This document shows, piece by piece, positions 35,684 through 44,953 of a stretch of 64,000 nt of DNA. The stretch's first letter is position 1. Each line of letters starts with the position of its first letter. The notes below the pieces were generated by a model. It ran no database searches. It was not told where the DNA came from and saw only the letters and a program-made list of their open reading frames with translations. Source of the DNA: Rhizobium sp. RU36D (GTDB lineage Bacteria > Pseudomonadota > Alphaproteobacteria > Rhizobiales > Rhizobiaceae); the NCBI RefSeq assembly GCF_900176345.1, contig NZ_FWXU01000011.1, positions 109,346 to 173,345 of the forward strand, in the 5' to 3' direction. The translations under genes were made by a program, and so were the position numbers.

Positions 35684-36735
35684 AGGCAGTGGAAACCGGA
35701 AACGGCGTTCGCGTCATGAAGACTGGCGGGCTCGACCCGCAGCGCGTCAGCTTCGACAGCATCCCGATCATAGACCTCGAGCCGATGTTCAGCGGCGACG
35801 CGGCAGCCAAGGAGAAGCTGGCGGCAGAGCTGCGCAAAGCCTGCATCGAAGTGGGCTTTCTCTATATCAGGAACCACCACGTTCCCGCCGACATCATCGC
35901 CAGGACCTTCGACGTGGCCGAGACCTATTTCGCGCTACCGGACGACGTGAAGATGGAAAACCACGTCTCCAAATCGAAGAATAATCGCGGCTATGCGGCA
36001 ATGCTGGAAGAAAACACCGATCCGACCGCGCGCGGCGATCTCCATCAATCCTATGACATCGCGCTCGATGTACCCGCCGATGATCCCGACGTGCTGGCTG
36101 GCAAGGTTCTCTACGGTCCGAACCAGTGGCCCGCCGGACAACCGGAGTTCCGCGCAGCGCTGGAAGCCTATCATGTGGAAATGCTCAAACTCAGCGGTCA
36201 CCTGCTGCACGCCTTCGCCCTGGCGCTCGGCCTTGAGGAAACTTATTTCGACGGCATGGTCGACAAACCGCTGGCAACACTGCGCGTCTTGCATTACCCG
36301 CCGCAGTTCGGCGAGATCGACGACCGGCAGATCGGCATCGGCGCCCATTCCGACTACGAGTGCTTCACGATCCTGGCCCAGAAGGAGGGCATTTCGGCGC
36401 TTCAGGTGCTGAACGCATCTGGCGAATGGATCGCGGCCGATCCCATTCCGGGCTGTTTCGTCGTCAATGTCGGCGACCAGATGGCGCGCTGGACCAATGA
36501 CCTTTTCGCCTCGACCGTACATCGCGCGATCAACCGGTCCGGCAAGGAGCGCTATTCCATCCCGTTCTTCTTCGGACCGAACTACGACACCTTGGTCGAA
36601 GCGCTGCCCAGCTGCGTCGACGACGAGCATCCGGCCAAATACGCGCCCGTTACCTCAGGCGACTATGTCAACGGCCGCTTCGCTGCGACTTTTGCGCATT
36701 ATGCCGAAGCTCAAAAACAGGATGCCCAAGCCTGA
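35680..36735 (+). CDS. Isopenicillin-N-synthase-like 2-oxoglutarate/Fe(II)-dependent oxygenase
   Basis: A 351-residue oxygenase with both IPNS-family domains: N-terminal DIOX_N (IPIIDLEPMF, GFLYIRNHHV) and C-terminal 2OG-FeII_Oxy. Iron ligands H-x-D are in GAHSDYECFTIL and the distal His in STVHRAIN, followed by the R-x-S motif ERYSIPFF. The ATG overlaps the LysR stop. The upstream longer frame is LysR read out of phase. Related proteins hydroxylate or demethylate small molecules, purine-like compounds among them; the neighbouring BMP importer suggests a heterocyclic substrate. An inactivated paralogue lies at 27313. Confidence 0.9.
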   Translation: MKAVETGNGVRVMKTGGLDPQRVSFDSIPIIDLEPMFSGDAAAKEKLAAELRKACIEVGFLYIRNHHVPADIIARTFDVAETYFALPDDVKMENHVSKSKNNRGYAAMLEENTDPTARGDLHQSYDIALDVPADDPDVLAGKVLYGPNQWPAGQPEFRAALEAYHVEMLKLSGHLLHAFALALGLEETYFDGMVDKPLATLRVLHYPPQFGEIDDRQIGIGAHSDYECFTILAQKEGISALQVLNASGEWIAADPIPGCFVVNVGDQMARWTNDLFASTVHRAINRSGKERYSIPFFFGPNYDTLVEALPSCVDDEHPAKYAPVTSGDYVNGRFAATFAHYAEAQKQDAQA

Positions 36736-36784
36736 ACTCGGAGGTCCCGACCGCCTTCTCCAACGACAAGGTGCGGGTGTCAAA

Positions 36785-36832
36785 GCGTATCATATAGGGT
36801 CCACGGCCCAATGTGATACGCTCGCATTTTGA
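36785..36832. terminator. Stem-loop terminator between convergent oxygenase and siderophore ABC genes
   Basis: GCGTATCA (36785-36792) and TGATACGC (36814-36821) form a perfect 8-bp stem, with an inner GGG/CCC pairing. A TCGCATTTTGATTTT run follows on the plus strand. Position between two convergent stops supports termination. Confidence 0.55.
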
Positions 36833-36848
36833 TTTTCGTATTGGCAGC

Positions 36849-37607
36849 TCACCTGAAATGCAAAGCCACCGGGATGCCGTCGATGGTTTCCACCCGCATC
36901 TCGTAACCGAAGATCGAAGCCAGGACGTCTGGTCGGAGAATTTCGGAGGGGGCGCCGTCCGCCGCTATGCGCCCGTCCTTCAGGGCGATAATCCTGTCAG
37001 CATGAGAAGCGGCGTGGTTGATGTCGTGCAGCACGATCACGATGGTCTTGCCGTGCTGGTCGGCGATGGCGCGCAGCGAGCGCATCAGCGCGCGGGCATG
37101 ATACATGTCGAGATTGTTGAGCGGCTCGTCCAGCAACAGATAGTCTGTCTCCTGGGCAAAGGCCATGGCGACAAAGGCCCGCTGCCTTTGCCCGCCCGAC
37201 AAGGTGTCGAGAAAGCGCTCGGAGAGATCCGCGAGACCGAATTGCTGGATCGCGCGATCGACGATCGACCGGTCCTCCGGCGTCAGCCGCCCTCGGCTAT
37301 GGGGAAACCGCCCGAAGCCGACGAGTTCGCGGACCCTGAGGCGCGCGGTGGCGGCAAGGTCCTGTCGGAGGATGGCGATGATCTTGGCCAGGTCACGGCC
37401 TGATGTCCTGTCCACCGGCAGATCCTCGACCGTGATCGATCCGGACTGCAAGGGCTGCAACCGGGCGATGAGCGAAAGCAGCGACGATTTGCCAGCACCA
37501 TTGGGCCCGATCAGGGCGGTGATGCCGCCCCGGGGAATGGAGAGGGAAATGTCATCGAGGATCAGCGCACTGCCGTATCGCAACGAAATCTTGTCGATCC
37601 GGATCAT
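36849..37607 (-). CDS. Iron-siderophore ABC importer ATP-binding protein
   Basis: A 252-residue ATPase of the FepC/FhuC class: Walker A GPNGAGKSS near residue 34, signature LSGGQRQRAFVAMA near 138 and Walker B YLLLDEPLNNLD near 158. The LNNLDMYHA segment is typical of siderophore importers. It overlaps the permease gene by 4 bp and is the last gene of the Fec-controlled locus, driving uptake of the iron chelate through the two permeases. Confidence 0.93.
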   Translation of the reverse strand: MIRIDKISLRYGSALILDDISLSIPRGGITALIGPNGAGKSSLLSLIARLQPLQSGSITVEDLPVDRTSGRDLAKIIAILRQDLAATARLRVRELVGFGRFPHSRGRLTPEDRSIVDRAIQQFGLADLSERFLDTLSGGQRQRAFVAMAFAQETDYLLLDEPLNNLDMYHARALMRSLRAIADQHGKTIVIVLHDINHAASHADRIIALKDGRIAADGAPSEILRPDVLASIFGYEMRVETIDGIPVALHFR

Positions 37608-38545
37608 CGGCGGCTCCCCAGGAAAAGTAGGACGAGAAAGACGATGCCGCCCACGAATTCGATGACCACGCCAAGGGTGGAGCTCGCGCCAAGCCCATGC
37701 TGGAACAGCGTCTGCCCACCGACGAGGACGATGATCCCGACCAGCGCGGCGGCCGGCAGCAGCAGGGCGTGGCGGCGCGTATCGACGATCCGTTCGGCCA
37801 GGGCGACGACCAGCAGGCCGAGAAAGGCCACTGGACCGACCAGCGCGGTCGACACGGCGACCAGGGCCGAGACCAGAAGCAGGAGCAGCGTCAGCGTGCG
37901 GATCCAGTCCACCCCGAGGCTCGTCGCATTGTCCTTGCCAAGCGCGACGATATCGAGGACATGGCGCACGCGCCAGGCAATCGCGCCTCCCGCCAGCGTC
38001 AGCGCGGCGGCAAAGCCCAGAAGATCCGTGCGCACGTCGTTGAAATTGGCAAACATGGCGCCCTGGGCGACGGCAAACTCATTGGGATCGATCAGCCGCG
38101 CCACCAGCGACTGCAGGCTGCGGAAGATGACGCCGAGGATGACGCCGGCGAGCAGCATCAGCCCGATATCGACCCTGCGTATCAGCATGGGCAGCAGAAT
38201 ACCCGCCGCCAGCGCCATCAGCAGCAGGACTTCCCCGGCAAATTTCCATTGGGGATCCAGAGCCGCATAGCCGAGCCCGCCCAGAAGAAAGACCAGGAGG
38301 ATCTGGCCGAAAGCATAGAGCGCATCGAGGCCCATGATCGAGGGCGTCAGGATGCGGTTGTTGGTCACGGTCTGGAACACCACCGTGGAGAGGGCAATCG
38401 ACACGCCGACCTGCAACAGGGCCACAAGCTTGGTGGCGCGAAGGCCGAGCACGAAGCTGATATTGCCCTTCAGGCCGATCGTCATGAAGCCGATGGAGCA
38501 GACCAGGGCAACGATGGAAAGGGCGACAAGCCGGCGGTTAGCCAT
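37604..38545 (-). CDS. Iron-siderophore ABC importer permease (FecCD family), second
   Basis: A 313-residue membrane protein of about nine to ten helices in the FecCD family; ALSTVVFQTVTNNRILTPSIMGLDALYAF and GPVAFLGLLVVALAERIV match conserved FecCD segments. It overlaps both neighbours (8 bp with the upstream permease, 4 bp with the ATPase). Its partner permease is encoded immediately upstream; the pair forms the channel. Confidence 0.92.
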   Translation of the reverse strand: MANRRLVALSIVALVCSIGFMTIGLKGNISFVLGLRATKLVALLQVGVSIALSTVVFQTVTNNRILTPSIMGLDALYAFGQILLVFLLGGLGYAALDPQWKFAGEVLLLMALAAGILLPMLIRRVDIGLMLLAGVILGVIFRSLQSLVARLIDPNEFAVAQGAMFANFNDVRTDLLGFAAALTLAGGAIAWRVRHVLDIVALGKDNATSLGVDWIRTLTLLLLLVSALVAVSTALVGPVAFLGLLVVALAERIVDTRRHALLLPAAALVGIIVLVGGQTLFQHGLGASSTLGVVIEFVGGIVFLVLLFLGSRR

Positions 38546-39515
38546 GGGCGGGCCGCCGGAAAATCAGCCACAGGAAGATGATGCCGCTGACGCAACCCAT
38601 GACGGTGCCGACTGGTATTTCATAGGGATAGCGGATCACGCGTCCGAGGATATCGCAGCCGAGCACGAGCAATGCGCCGCTGATGCCGATGAGGGGAAGG
38701 GTCGTGCGCAGGTTCTGTCCCATCAAGCGCGAGACGATGTTCGGCACCACCAGCCCGACAAAGGGTATCATGCCGACGACAACGGTCGAAAGCGCCGAGA
38801 CGGTGGCGACCACGACGAGCCCGAGCTGCATCATGCGCCGGTAGTCGATGCCGAGGCCTGTGGTGGTGTCCTGGCCGAGGGTCATGATCGTCAGCCGGTC
38901 GGCAATGGCAAAGGCGATGACCAGCATGGCCGCCCCGACCCACAGAAGTTCGTAGCGCCCGCGCAGCACGCCGGAAAAATCGCCGCTGGTCCAGATCGAC
39001 AGGTACTGCATGAGATCCGCCTGCCAGGCGATGAAGGTGACGGCGGCCCCGATGACGCCGCCATAGACGATGCCGAACAGCGGCACGAGGTAAGGCTGGG
39101 TGGGCGGCAGCCGATGCGCCGTCATCAGGAACAGCGAGGTACCCAGCAGGGCGGCCACGGTCGCCACGATGCTTTTGGCAAGGAGGCCGGCGGCTGGCCA
39201 GAGCATGATGACGGCGAGAATGCCAAGTTCGGCGCTCTGGGCCGTTCCGGCCGTGGACGGTTCGACGAATCCATTGCGTGCCAGCGTCTGCATGATCTGT
39301 CCCGTGATCGCCAGCCCGGCGCCCACGAGGATGGCGGCCAGCGTGCGCGGAAGCCGGCTGACCAGCAGCAGCTGAAGCGCCTCCGGATTGGAGAAGACCT
39401 GCGAAAGCGGCATATCGCTGACGCCCGTGACCAGGCTGAGGAGAAAAAGGATTGCGAGCCCGAGGCCCGCAATCCATGGCACAACCGATCTCAGCGGTTT
39501 TACGGACACGCTCAT
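38538..39515 (-). CDS. Iron-siderophore ABC importer permease (FecCD family), first
   Basis: A 325-residue membrane protein. LVSRLPRTLAAILVGAGLAITGQIMQTLARN is the canonical FecCD N-terminal signature, and VGMIPFVGLVVPNIVSRLMG near residue 255 is the conserved loop that contacts the ATPase. It overlaps the binding-protein stop by 4 bp. The gene order binding protein, permease, permease, ATPase is standard for FatB/CeuA-type siderophore importers. Confidence 0.93.
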   Translation of the reverse strand: MSVSVKPLRSVVPWIAGLGLAILFLLSLVTGVSDMPLSQVFSNPEALQLLLVSRLPRTLAAILVGAGLAITGQIMQTLARNGFVEPSTAGTAQSAELGILAVIMLWPAAGLLAKSIVATVAALLGTSLFLMTAHRLPPTQPYLVPLFGIVYGGVIGAAVTFIAWQADLMQYLSIWTSGDFSGVLRGRYELLWVGAAMLVIAFAIADRLTIMTLGQDTTTGLGIDYRRMMQLGLVVVATVSALSTVVVGMIPFVGLVVPNIVSRLMGQNLRTTLPLIGISGALLVLGCDILGRVIRYPYEIPVGTVMGCVSGIIFLWLIFRRPAHG

Positions 39516-40426
39516 TTGGCTGCGGCAAAGGCCTCTGATATCGCAGCAAGCACCCTTTCCGTGGACTGGATGCCGCCGGCGGCAATGTAGAACTCGGCCG
39601 AAGGCAGGTAGATGACCTGACCCTTCTTCCAGGCTGTCGTGCCGGCCACCAGCTCATTGTCGAGGGTTGCCCTGGCGGCCTGTTCGCCCGAGCCGATGGC
39701 GGCGGCGCGGTCCAGCACCAGCAGCCAGTCCGGATTGGCCTTGGCGATGAACTCGAAGGATACGGCCTCGCCGTGGTTGGCGGCTTCGACATCCGGCACG
39801 GCAGCCGGCAGGTCCAGCGCGGCATGAACCCAGCCGAAGCGGGAGCCCGGTCCATAGGCCGTCACCTTCGGCCCGTTGGTCATGATGATCAGCGCCTTGC
39901 CCTTTCCGGCAACCGCCGCCTTGGTCGTTGCAAGTTTGGCGTCAAATTCCGCTGCCGCCTTTTCGGCCTCGGCTTGCCGCGCAAACAGGGCACCATAGGT
40001 CGCGAGCCGCTGCTTGGCCTGCGCGATCAGGTCTTCGCCGTAAAGCGTCATGTCCACCGCCGGCGCCACCTTGGTTACCGCCTCCAGCTTGGTGGACGAC
40101 CGTCCGCCGACGATGATCAGATCAGGATCCAGCGCACTCAGCGCCTCCAGGTCAGGCTCGAAGATGTCCCCGACGGTCTCAGCGCCCTGTGTGAGGCGCT
40201 CGAATTCGGAGATGTACAGCTTTGACGGCAGGCCCGATATCGTGACGCCGATGCGGTCGAGGGTATCGATCGCCGCCAGATCGAACACCGCGATCTTTTC
40301 GGGAGTCTTGGCGATATCGACGCGGCCAGTGGCGGTCTCGATTTCGATCGCCCGGGCCGATATGGGCGAAAAGGCAAGGGCAGAAAGGGCAAGAGCGGCG
40401 AAGGCCGCGATGGGTCTGATCGTCAT
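39512..40426 (-). CDS. Siderophore ABC importer substrate-binding protein (FatB/CeuA-like)
   Basis: A 304-residue class III periplasmic binding protein. The signal peptide AFAALALSALAFSPISARA leads to a mature domain with KTPEKIAVFDLAAIDTLDRIG, DPDLIIVGGRSS near residue 100 and IMTNGPKVTAYGPGSRFG near 175, as in FatB/CeuE proteins that bind catecholate-type iron chelates. Its start overlaps the end of the DUF2218 gene by 4 bp, coupling the two. Confidence 0.9.
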   Translation of the reverse strand: MTIRPIAAFAALALSALAFSPISARAIEIETATGRVDIAKTPEKIAVFDLAAIDTLDRIGVTISGLPSKLYISEFERLTQGAETVGDIFEPDLEALSALDPDLIIVGGRSSTKLEAVTKVAPAVDMTLYGEDLIAQAKQRLATYGALFARQAEAEKAAAEFDAKLATTKAAVAGKGKALIIMTNGPKVTAYGPGSRFGWVHAALDLPAAVPDVEAANHGEAVSFEFIAKANPDWLLVLDRAAAIGSGEQAARATLDNELVAGTTAWKKGQVIYLPSAEFYIAAGGIQSTERVLAAISEAFAAAK

Positions 40427-40758
40427 GATGTCACCTTTTGGGCATGGGGTTGACCGGTTTCGACAGGCGCATCAATACGCTGCCAGGCCAGGGCCTCGAG
40501 ATTTTCCCGAAAGGCAAACCGCACCAGGTGGCGCTCGATCACCGATTCCGTCTGCTGGAGCTGGTCGAGGTCCGGGGACGTGGCTTCCATCCGCAGGCCC
40601 TGTTCATCGGCCTCAAGCCGGACAGTCCCGCAGACGAATCGGCACTCGCCCTGGGCTTCGGAGTAGCTGACCTCGATCTTGTGGGCGAAGTGCTTGCACA
40701 ATTGCACCAGATATTTCGGCGCGTGATCGGTCTTCCACGTGGCGACGGATCGGATCAA
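40423..40758 (-). CDS. DUF2218 protein encoded in a siderophore uptake operon
   Basis: A 111-residue cytoplasmic protein with the DUF2218 pattern: HAPKYLVQLCKHFAHKI near residue 13, then GTVRLEADEQGLRMEA and a final helix VIERHLVRFAFRE. No catalytic residues are known. It sits between the TonB receptor and the binding protein and overlaps the latter by 4 bp. DUF2218 genes recur beside siderophore genes, so a role in intracellular release or handling of the imported iron chelate is a reasonable guess. Confidence 0.85.
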   Translation of the reverse strand: MIRSVATWKTDHAPKYLVQLCKHFAHKIEVSYSEAQGECRFVCGTVRLEADEQGLRMEATSPDLDQLQQTESVIERHLVRFAFRENLEALAWQRIDAPVETGQPHAQKVTS

Positions 40759-40805
40759 GATCGTGCTCCCTTCCCTGTCAGGTACCTGCTGTCGAAAGCG
40801 TCGAA

Positions 40806-40829
40806 GGCGGCCACCGGGAAGTGGCCGCC
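40806..40829 (-). terminator. Stem-loop between receptor gene and DUF2218-ABC genes
   Basis: GGCGGCCAC and GTGGCCGCC form a perfect 9-bp stem with a six-base loop, 30 bp after the receptor stop. Without a T-tract directly after it, it may attenuate rather than stop transcription, giving more receptor than transporter mRNA. Confidence 0.5.
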
Positions 40830-40858
40830 ATCCTGTTGAAGCGTTATGCGCGTGACCG

Positions 40859-43147
40859 TCAGAAGGTGGCCTTCGCGGTCAGCATGAAGGTCCGGCCCGG
40901 CTCATACAGAGGTGTTACCGTGCCGAATTCCTGGCCATAGGTGGCGCGGTCGGCATAGGTCTCGTTGAACAGGTTCTTGACCTCGGCGCGGAAGCTGAGC
41001 GCCGGCATGGCCTCCGGCTTCCAGTCGGCAAACAGGTTGACGACCTCATAGGCCTTGTAGGGCGGCGTGCCGGTCGGGACATGATCGTATTTGGGCAGGA
41101 TGGAGATATCCCCGCCGACCGTCAGGTTCCAGTCCTCGAAGGTGTGGGCGGCCGTGATGGTGATGACATCGCCGACCGGCGTGGCGATGTAGTTGCCGCT
41201 GTCGGAATCGGCCGGCACGCCATCGATATCGACATCGATATGGGCATAGCTGACCTTCACATAGCCGCTCGTCCACTCATAGCCGGCCCCCAGCTCGTAG
41301 CCGCGGGATTCGACGTCACGGCTGATCAGCGCTCCCGTGGCGACCGGGCTGTAGCTCGGGTCGCGGACGTTGAACATGTCGGTGCGGAACAGGCTCGCCT
41401 CGGCGGTGAAGCCCTCGTGATGCGCCTCCAGGCCGATCATGTAGTTGTTCGCGGTGGTCGGGTCGGGACCGTTTGCACCATAGCGCCAGGAGGGGTTCAT
41501 GATGAAGTTTTCGGCGAGCGGTATGCCGGCCCAGACATGGGAGGCGCCAGCCTTGGCGGTCAGGAAGTCGGTCAGGTCGTATTCGGCCGAGATATTGCCG
41601 CTGAACCCGCCATTCTCGAACTTCTGTCCGCCCGTGCCGGTGAACCACTGGTAGTCCGCGCGGCCGCCGAGCGAAATCCGGGTGCGCTCCCAGGGCTCCA
41701 GCCGTGCCTGGGTGTAGAGGCCGACATTGCGGGCCTTTTCGCGAGCGGAATCAGCCGAGGCCTTCAGGTCGGCGATGTCGGAATAGAAATCGACGCCGGC
41801 GACGACATTGCCAATATCGAACGAAAACTTGTTCTCGAACTTGCCGTTAAAGGTCGTGGTCTCGCCGACGGCGTTGTACTGATAACCTCTGGCCGCATAG
41901 ACAGGCGTATCGACCACCGTGCCGCCATAAGCCAGCATAACCGTTGGATCCCACATGCCTTCCGGCGTCGTGTCCGTATAGGTGAAGACGTAGTTCTTGC
42001 GGTCGATCTTGTAGTTGCGGTAGCGCGGCTCCCAGGCCGGGCGCACGATGGTGCCGGCATTGGCGCGATAGGGTCGCAGCGCGTCGTCGGTGGTCTGGTC
42101 GTAGCTGAATTCGAAACGGTCACCGCTGTCGGCCTCATAGGCCACCTTGCCGATGCCGGCCAGCATGTCGGTTTCGGTTCCCAGCACCGCCTTGCCGTCG
42201 CCATTCTCGAAATTATTGCCCTTGGCAAAGGAGAAGTAGCCGAGGAATTCGAACCCGTCTTTTTGGCCGTAGCCGGAAATGCCCGTGGTTACCGTGTCGC
42301 TGTTGAAGTCATAGGTGGAGGTGATGAAGCCACCCAGCAGCTTGCCGGGCTCCAGAAGGTCGGCGGCATCCTTGGTCTCGTAGTTGATCGACCCTGCCAG
42401 CGCACCGGGGCCGGCATCCGCAGGCGCAATGCCGGCATCGACATCGACGGCCTTCAGGATCGAAGGATCGATCAGGTTGGTGGCGTTGTGGTGGAAGACC
42501 TTGTTGTTCTGACGCGCCCCGTCGATCGTGACGGCAAGGTTGGTTTCCTCGACGCCATGCACATAGACCTTCTGCGACATGGGCAGGGAACTGCCGACCT
42601 GAATGCCCGGCTCCTTGCGGAAGACGTCATCAAGGTCGGTGGGATTGGTCCGCGCCAGTTCCTGCGGGCCGATGACCGTCTCGCCGACGCCACCTTGCCC
42701 GACCCGCTGACCCTCGACGACGATCGGTGCCAACACCGTATCGCCGGACTGGACGGCGGCCGCATCGGCACCCTGCTGGGCGCCCACGACCACCGTGCCG
42801 TTGACGATGCGATAGCTGATATTGGTGCCCGAGAGCATTCGGCTCAGCGCTTCCTCAGGCGTCAGGTTGCCGCTGACGGATGTAGAGGTGACACCCCGGG
42901 AGGTCTCAGCGGCAAGCGTGACCTGAAGGCCGGACTGGCGACCGAAAGCATTGATGGCCGATGCCAGGGGCTGGGCGGGGATGTTGAAATTGCGCGTCGC
43001 CGATTGAGCCAGCGCCGAACCTGCCGTCGTGACCGGACCGATGACCAGCGCAGCCAGCGCCACCGTGGCCGCCAGCCGCAACGCCAAAGACTTGGTCCGG
43101 CCGCGCAACGGCTTGTTATCAGTGCAATTTTTCGTCGGCAAACTCAT
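40859..43147 (-). CDS. TonB-dependent siderophore receptor with N-terminal STN signalling domain
   Basis: A 762-residue outer-membrane receptor. After a signal peptide ending in AGSALAQSA comes an STN domain (about residues 50-115: NFNIPAQPLASAINAFGRQSG, then YRIVNGTVVV), which in FecA-type receptors signals to the anti-sigma factor. The plug domain follows (about 145-260) and the barrel ends in EPGRTFMLTAKATF with the usual terminal Phe. The ATG at 43147 has GGAG upstream; an ATG five codons earlier has no ribosome site. It works with the FecIR pair just upstream. The specific chelate is unknown. Confidence 0.92.
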   Translation of the reverse strand: MSLPTKNCTDNKPLRGRTKSLALRLAATVALAALVIGPVTTAGSALAQSATRNFNIPAQPLASAINAFGRQSGLQVTLAAETSRGVTSTSVSGNLTPEEALSRMLSGTNISYRIVNGTVVVGAQQGADAAAVQSGDTVLAPIVVEGQRVGQGGVGETVIGPQELARTNPTDLDDVFRKEPGIQVGSSLPMSQKVYVHGVEETNLAVTIDGARQNNKVFHHNATNLIDPSILKAVDVDAGIAPADAGPGALAGSINYETKDAADLLEPGKLLGGFITSTYDFNSDTVTTGISGYGQKDGFEFLGYFSFAKGNNFENGDGKAVLGTETDMLAGIGKVAYEADSGDRFEFSYDQTTDDALRPYRANAGTIVRPAWEPRYRNYKIDRKNYVFTYTDTTPEGMWDPTVMLAYGGTVVDTPVYAARGYQYNAVGETTTFNGKFENKFSFDIGNVVAGVDFYSDIADLKASADSAREKARNVGLYTQARLEPWERTRISLGGRADYQWFTGTGGQKFENGGFSGNISAEYDLTDFLTAKAGASHVWAGIPLAENFIMNPSWRYGANGPDPTTANNYMIGLEAHHEGFTAEASLFRTDMFNVRDPSYSPVATGALISRDVESRGYELGAGYEWTSGYVKVSYAHIDVDIDGVPADSDSGNYIATPVGDVITITAAHTFEDWNLTVGGDISILPKYDHVPTGTPPYKAYEVVNLFADWKPEAMPALSFRAEVKNLFNETYADRATYGQEFGTVTPLYEPGRTFMLTAKATF

Positions 43148-43268
43148 CCGCCCCGTCTCCATAAACCAGATACTTCGCCAGCTCCCCAGCCGGCGTTCGA
43201 TCTAAAGACGACCGCGCTTGTCAGATTTTTCACGGGATGCAGAAAATTTTCAGAATTTTTTAACGCCG

Positions 43269-44339
43269 TCAGAACAGCGCCAGCACGCGCATATAGGAAG
43301 AGACATGATGCACCTTGCCGCCGAAGGGCTGCACAAGAGCTTCGAGCGCCCGGTCGGGGTTCGAAAGATCATAAATGCCGGTGACCCGGCGACCGGCGAG
43401 GTCGCTGCTCGCAAGGCTGATCCAGGCCGGATGATACCGCCGGATCTCATCCACCACGCTCGCGATCGTGACGTTTTCCACGAACAGGCGTCGGCCTCTC
43501 CAGCCCGCCATGTCCTCCGGAGCAATGCGCGTGCGCGCGACCTGCCCGTTTTCACGGGTGACCGAGACGGAATCGCCCGGCGACATGGTATAGGCCCCGC
43601 CGCCTGCGACCGACAGCGCCACCGATCCATGCACCAGGTCCACGCGGGTCGTCTCGTCGCTCAGGCGAATATCGAAAGCGGTGCCAAGCACGGTGACGTC
43701 GACGCCCTCGGCGCTCACGACGAAAGGACGGGCCGGATCGGGCTCGACATCAAAATAGGCCTCACCCGACAACAGGGTGATGCGGCGCTGGCCGCCGGAA
43801 AAGTCGGTCTTGATGGCACTGAGTGGACCGAGATCGACGGAGCTTCCGTCCGCGAGTTCGATGGTCCTGAGCTCGGCGGTCTCGGTGCGATAGTCGGCGG
43901 AGAAGCGCAGCAGGAGAGATGGGCCGGCCACCGCCAGCACCAGACAGGCGGCCATCGCGGTCGCTGCCACTGCTTTCCAGGGGCGCCGGCGGGTGTGCAC
44001 GGGCTGTACAGTCCCAGCATTCTCCGTCCACGCATCGTCGCTGAGCCCCGCGGTCTCGCCGATCACATGCCAGGTGCGGCAGGCCTTCTGCCATGCCTCA
44101 CGACGGGCAGGCGAGCCGTTCAGCCAGGCCTGGAATTCCTGTTCGTCCAATGGCGTGCTGCCCGGCGCGCGCAACCGGATGAGCCAGTCCATCGCCTCCT
44201 CAAGCATCCATTCCTGGGTTTCGCGGTCGCGTGCCAAATCGTGCCTGCTTCGGGTGTCGCCAGCGTCGTTACCCGAATTCCCTTTCCAAACGAAGAACGA
44301 TTGAAGACGCGAAATTTTTCGCTCGCGGGGCGCGCTCAT
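43269..44339 (-). CDS. fecR: FecR-family anti-sigma factor / sigma regulator
   Basis: A 356-residue inner-membrane protein. An N-terminal cytoplasmic DUF4880 region (EEAMDWLIRLRAPGSTPLDEQEFQAWL, then SPARREAW) is followed by one membrane helix near residue 130 (AVAATAMAACLVLAVAGPSLLL) and a periplasmic FecR domain (ELADGSSVDLGPLSAI, GEAYFDVEPDPARPF, VLGTAFDI). It overlaps fecI by 4 bp. It passes the signal from the receptor STN domain to FecI. The first ~40 residues are longer than usual, so an internal start is possible. Confidence 0.9.
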   Translation of the reverse strand: MSAPRERKISRLQSFFVWKGNSGNDAGDTRSRHDLARDRETQEWMLEEAMDWLIRLRAPGSTPLDEQEFQAWLNGSPARREAWQKACRTWHVIGETAGLSDDAWTENAGTVQPVHTRRRPWKAVAATAMAACLVLAVAGPSLLLRFSADYRTETAELRTIELADGSSVDLGPLSAIKTDFSGGQRRITLLSGEAYFDVEPDPARPFVVSAEGVDVTVLGTAFDIRLSDETTRVDLVHGSVALSVAGGGAYTMSPGDSVSVTRENGQVARTRIAPEDMAGWRGRRLFVENVTIASVVDEIRRYHPAWISLASSDLAGRRVTGIYDLSNPDRALEALVQPFGGKVHHVSSYMRVLALF

Positions 44340-44851
44340 GATTTTTCTTCATCCAGGGCAAGGGCGATGCGGACCATGGCGGTGCGGACATGCCGATGAG
44401 CCGTGGCGACGGAAATGCCGAGCCGATCCGCCACCGCTTCCAGCGTATGGCCGCCAAAGCGATACATTTCCACGGCAAGACGCATGTCCGGAGGCAGGGA
44501 GGCAAGCACCTTGGCCGCGATGCGCGCCTGGTCTCGCAGCAGCAACGCCTCCTCCGGCGTTTCCACGGCCTGGGGCAGGCCCCAATAAGGCGGCTCGTCA
44601 GCCTGCCCGCGGCTTTCGATCTTGCGTCTCTTCAGCACGTCGAAAGCCAGGTTGCGGACAATGCGGTAGAGATAGGCAAGGCTCTGGCGAGCCGTCAGCT
44701 CATGGCTTCGCACAGGCGGAAGCCGCAGATAGGCCTCCTGCACGATATCCTCAGCGGCCTCCTTCGATCCGAGAATGCGGGCGGCATAATTGATCAATGC
44801 GGTGCGATGGGTGAGATAGAGATCATCGCCTTGCCGCGCCTGACCGGTCAT
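44336..44851 (-). CDS. fecI: ECF RNA polymerase sigma factor, FecI type
   Basis: A 171-residue sigma factor with region 2 (YAARILGSKEAAEDIVQEAYLRL, SLAYLYRIVRNLAFDVLKRR) and region 4 (LPPDMRLAVEMYRFGGHTLEAVADRLGISVATAHRHVRTA). The ATG at 44851 gives the usual short leader; the open frame continues 37 codons upstream without a better site. It should direct transcription of the receptor gene when the chelate is bound. An iron-responsive box lies about 105 bp upstream. Confidence 0.92.
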   Translation of the reverse strand: MTGQARQGDDLYLTHRTALINYAARILGSKEAAEDIVQEAYLRLPPVRSHELTARQSLAYLYRIVRNLAFDVLKRRKIESRGQADEPPYWGLPQAVETPEEALLLRDQARIAAKVLASLPPDMRLAVEMYRFGGHTLEAVADRLGISVATAHRHVRTAMVRIALALDEEKS

Positions 44852-44953
44852 GGGAATCCGTTTCGCTTCTTCCGGCAAGGCCGAAGGGCTCACTGACCGA
44901 CCCGTATCGAGGTATCGGCCAAACTCGTGCGAGCTTATGGCCGATTTTAAATA

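Noticed and set aside
41081..43384. 767-codon open frame on the plus strand antisense to the TonB-dependent receptor
   Set aside because: It mirrors the receptor gene's codon pattern, has no ribosome site or domain match, and the minus-strand frame has full receptor features.
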